A stretch of DNA of 5,804 nt, taken from contig JADDKG010000063.1 of the NCBI GenBank assembly GCA_020253895.1, forward strand, positions 1 through 5,804. The letters run 5' to 3'. The stretch is from Rubrobacter sp. (GTDB lineage Bacteria > Actinomycetota > Rubrobacteria > Rubrobacterales > Rubrobacteraceae). Of the stretch, positions 4,030 to 5,804 are shown piece by piece. The notes under the pieces were generated by a model that was not told the origin of the DNA, searched no databases, and worked only from the letters and a program-made list of their open reading frames with translations. How positions within the stretch are numbered: position 1 is the stretch's first letter; each line of letters begins with the position of its first letter. A program made the position numbers and the translations under genes.

Positions 4030-4478
4030 CGCCGGAGGCGCTCCTTCATCGCCCGCTCTATCTCGCGCTGGGCGGTCCGCTTGGCGATCTCGCGTCGCTT
4101 GTCGTACTTGCGCTTGCGGCTGGCGACGGCTATCTCGAGCTTTACGAGCCCGTTCTTGGGGTAGAGGCGGAGGGGGATGATGGTCTTCCCCTCCTCCTGG
4201 CTCTTGCCCACGAGACGGTCTATCTCCTTGCGGTGCAGGAGCAGCTTGCGGTCCCGGGTGGGGTCTTGCGGGACGTTGGTCGCGTTCTTGTAGGGGGAGA
4301 TGTGGGCCCCGACGAGAAAGACCTCGCCGTTTTTCACCCGCACGTAGCTCTCCCGGAGGTTCGCCCGCCCCTCGCGGATGGACTTGACCTCCGGGCCGGT
4401 GAGGGCGATGCCCGCCTCGTAGGTCTCCTCGATGTCGAAGTCGTGCAGAGCCTTCCTGTTGCGCGCGAAGTCGCTCAC
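4026..4478 (-). CDS. smpB: SsrA-binding protein SmpB
   Basis: A 150-residue cytoplasmic RNA-binding protein that carries alanyl-tmRNA into the A site of stalled ribosomes. It has the family's OB-fold landmarks: opening RNRKALHDFDIEETYEAGI, then TGPEVKSIREGRANL (27-41) and HISPY (59-63). The basic C-terminal tail contains DKR (126-128) and a helix-forming REIERAMKERLRR, which enters the mRNA channel. Length is close to the family norm. The GTG start (4478-4476) matches where homology begins and overlaps the rnr stop as GTGA, so translation is probably coupled to rnr. A weak GAAGAGG precedes it. The frame stays open upstream inside rnr, but that extension is not SmpB-like. The ssrA gene follows 33 nt later, so protein and RNA partners are adjacent. 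Confidence 0.97.
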   Translation of the reverse strand: MSDFARNRKALHDFDIEETYEAGIALTGPEVKSIREGRANLRESYVRVKNGEVFLVGAHISPYKNATNVPQDPTRDRKLLLHRKEIDRLVGKSQEEGKTIIPLRLYPKNGLVKLEIAVASRKRKYDKRREIAKRTAQREIERAMKERLRR

Positions 4479-5804
4479 AGCCTCTTCACCACCCGGAGCT
4501 CGGCCCTCAAGTGCAGCGGCCTGATATCCAGCAATTCTACCAGAACCCGGTCCCCCACCCTGTAGGAGGCCCCGATCTCGTCGTTGGAGAGCACCACGCC
4601 GCTCGGCTCGAGCTCCCACCAGCCGGGCAGCTTGCTGACGTGGACGAGCCCGGTCGCCCCGGTCTCCATCTCTACAAAGAGCCCAAAGGAGGTGGTGCTG
4701 ACCACGGTTCCCTCAAAGCACTCGCCGACCCGGTCACGCATCAGCCACATGAGGGTGTACTCGTCCGCGGTGCGCTCGCAGATCATGCTCTGCCACTCCC
4801 TCTCGGAGATGTGCTCGGCCACCTCCGGGAGGTTCTCCGGCAGCTCGTCGCCCAGCAGCGCCCGGTGGACGAGCACGTCGGCGTAGCGCCGGATGGGCGA
4901 GGTGAAGTGGGTGTAGTCCTCGAGCGCGAGCCCGTAGTGTCCCACGTTGCCGGGCGAGTAGAGGGCCCGCGGTATGGAGCGGAGGACCAGGTACCCGAGG
5001 GCCCGCGACTTGAGCATAGCGGCGATGGTGCCCAAATTCTCGGGGGTGGGTTCCACCTGCACCCCTACGGCGGCGAGCCGCTCGGCGAGCAGCTCCAGGT
5101 CCTCGGGCGAGGGACGCTCGTGTATCCGGAAGACCGCACCCCGCTTCCGGCGCAGCTCCTTCGCGACGCAGATGTTGGCCAGGATCATGAGCTCCTCTAT
5201 GAGCTCACGGGCGGGGGTGGAGGAGCGCATCGAGGCCGCCACCGGCACCCCCTCCTCGTCCACCTCGTACTCGGGCTCCCGGCTCTCGAGCTCCAGCTTG
5301 CCCCTCACGGCGGCGTTGGTCTTGAGCTTCCGGGAGAGCTCGTAGGCGGTGCGTACGAGCTCGGGCTGCTCTATCTCGCCCCTGCCCTCCAGAAAGGCGT
5401 CCACCGCCTCGTAGGTGAGCCGGGCGTCGCTGGAGATGAGGCTGCGGTAGATGCTGAAGCCCCGCACCTCCCCCTCCCCCGAGACGGAGATCTCCACGGT
5501 CACGGCGGCCCGGTCCGTGTGCGGGCGAAGGGAGCACACGTCCGCCGAGAGCCGGGCGGGGAGCATCGGCGCCACGGTACCTGGCAGGTAGACCGAGTTG
5601 CCCCGGTAGGCGGCCTGCCGGTCAAGCGCCCCACCCGGGTCTACGTAGTGGGTGACGTCCGCGATGTGCACCCACAGCCGGTAGCCCTTGCCCTCGCGGC
5701 GGACCGAGATCTCATCGTCAAAGTCCTTGGCGTCCTCCCCGTCGATGGTCACGGTGGGCAGGCGCCGCAGGTCCCGCCGCTCGCCGAACTCCCGGCCCGC
5801 AACC
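4475..5804 (-). CDS. rnr: Ribonuclease R, 5' end outside the window
   Basis: The visible 442 residues are the C-terminal part of an RNase II/R-family 3'-to-5' exoribonuclease that degrades structured RNA, including non-stop mRNAs released by trans-translation. The frame is open to the window edge; about 250 residues with the cold-shock RNA-binding domains should lie beyond. The RNB domain starts at once: TIDGEDAKDFDD gives the metal-binding Asp set D21, D27, D29 and D30 (numbered from the edge). It continues with VHIADVTHYVDPG, NSVYLPGTVAPMLP and HFTSPIRRY (299-307). An S1 domain fills about 359-442 (GTVVSTTSFGLFVEMETGATGLVHV). The protein ends straight after S1, without the long Lys-rich tail of E. 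coli RNase R. It overlaps smpB by 4 bp. The GTG at 5752 is an internal Val codon, not a start. Confidence 0.95.
   Translation of the reverse strand, partial: VAGREFGERRDLRRLPTVTIDGEDAKDFDDEISVRREGKGYRLWVHIADVTHYVDPGGALDRQAAYRGNSVYLPGTVAPMLPARLSADVCSLRPHTDRAAVTVEISVSGEGEVRGFSIYRSLISSDARLTYEAVDAFLEGRGEIEQPELVRTAYELSRKLKTNAAVRGKLELESREPEYEVDEEGVPVAASMRSSTPARELIEELMILANICVAKELRRKRGAVFRIHERPSPEDLELLAERLAAVGVQVEPTPENLGTIAAMLKSRALGYLVLRSIPRALYSPGNVGHYGLALEDYTHFTSPIRRYADVLVHRALLGDELPENLPEVAEHISEREWQSMICERTADEYTLMWLMRDRVGECFEGTVVSTTSFGLFVEMETGATGLVHVSKLPGWWELEPSGVVLSNDEIGASYRVGDRVLVELLDIRPLHLRAELRVVKRL

Noticed and set aside
3894..4565. 223-codon frame antisense to smpB
   Set aside because: Shadow of smpB, rnr and the tmRNA 5' region; no protein-like motif.
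4479..4619. N-terminal extension of SmpB (47 residues)
   Set aside because: The extension is an out-of-frame reading of the rnr 3' end; SmpB homology and the GTGA overlap fix the start at 4478.
1..5804. CRISPR array, toxin-antitoxin pair, restriction or defence system
   Set aside because: No regular spacer-repeat structure or paired small genes of these types is visible; any element cargo would lie beyond the left edge.

Overview
The window looks like high-GC actinobacterial chromosome carrying the end of an integrated mobile element. GTG starts are frequent, and none of the three tRNAs nor the tmRNA encodes its 3' CCA. The order rnr-smpB-ssrA-murI, with the tmRNA tag ANDREMALAA, is unlike the usual streptomycete or mycobacterial arrangement. 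I suggest a deep-branching actinobacterium such as a Rubrobacter relative, as an inference only.

Left part (1 to about 2441): one end of an integrative element (prophage or ICE). A leftward pair encodes a LexA/S24-type self-cleaving repressor and, cut by the window edge, the N-terminus of a probable element primase. A rightward MerR/excisionase-type helix-turn-helix protein diverges from the repressor, followed by a complete tyrosine recombinase. The 113-base gap between the divergent genes holds two back-to-back promoters whose -10 boxes each lie inside a copy of CTACAGTA. This suggests one repressor controls both directions, and the self-cleavage residues suggest the switch responds to DNA damage through RecA. 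After the integrase come a tandem 10-base repeat (candidate integrase arm sites), a terminator hairpin, and then the 3' end of a tRNA-Arg gene, the likely attachment site.

Right part (2442 to 5804): conserved chromosomal genes, all on the minus strand. In transcription order they are rnr (RNase R, 5' end outside the window), smpB (4-base overlap with rnr), ssrA (tmRNA), murI (glutamate racemase), then tRNA-Pro(TGG), tRNA-Gly(TCC) and tRNA-Arg(TCT). RNase R, SmpB and tmRNA work together in rescue of stalled ribosomes and decay of the defective mRNA. Candidate promoters for ssrA and for the tRNAs straddle the stop codon of the preceding gene, and murI has a perfect -10 box so close to its GTG that its mRNA may be leaderless.

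I found no clearly new multi-gene system. The most interesting parts are the mirrored divergent operator-promoter region, the putative SOS-switched element parked on tRNA-Arg, the possible leaderless murI, and the 10-bp stem enclosing tRNA-Pro. The functional readings of these are inferences from sequence alone.
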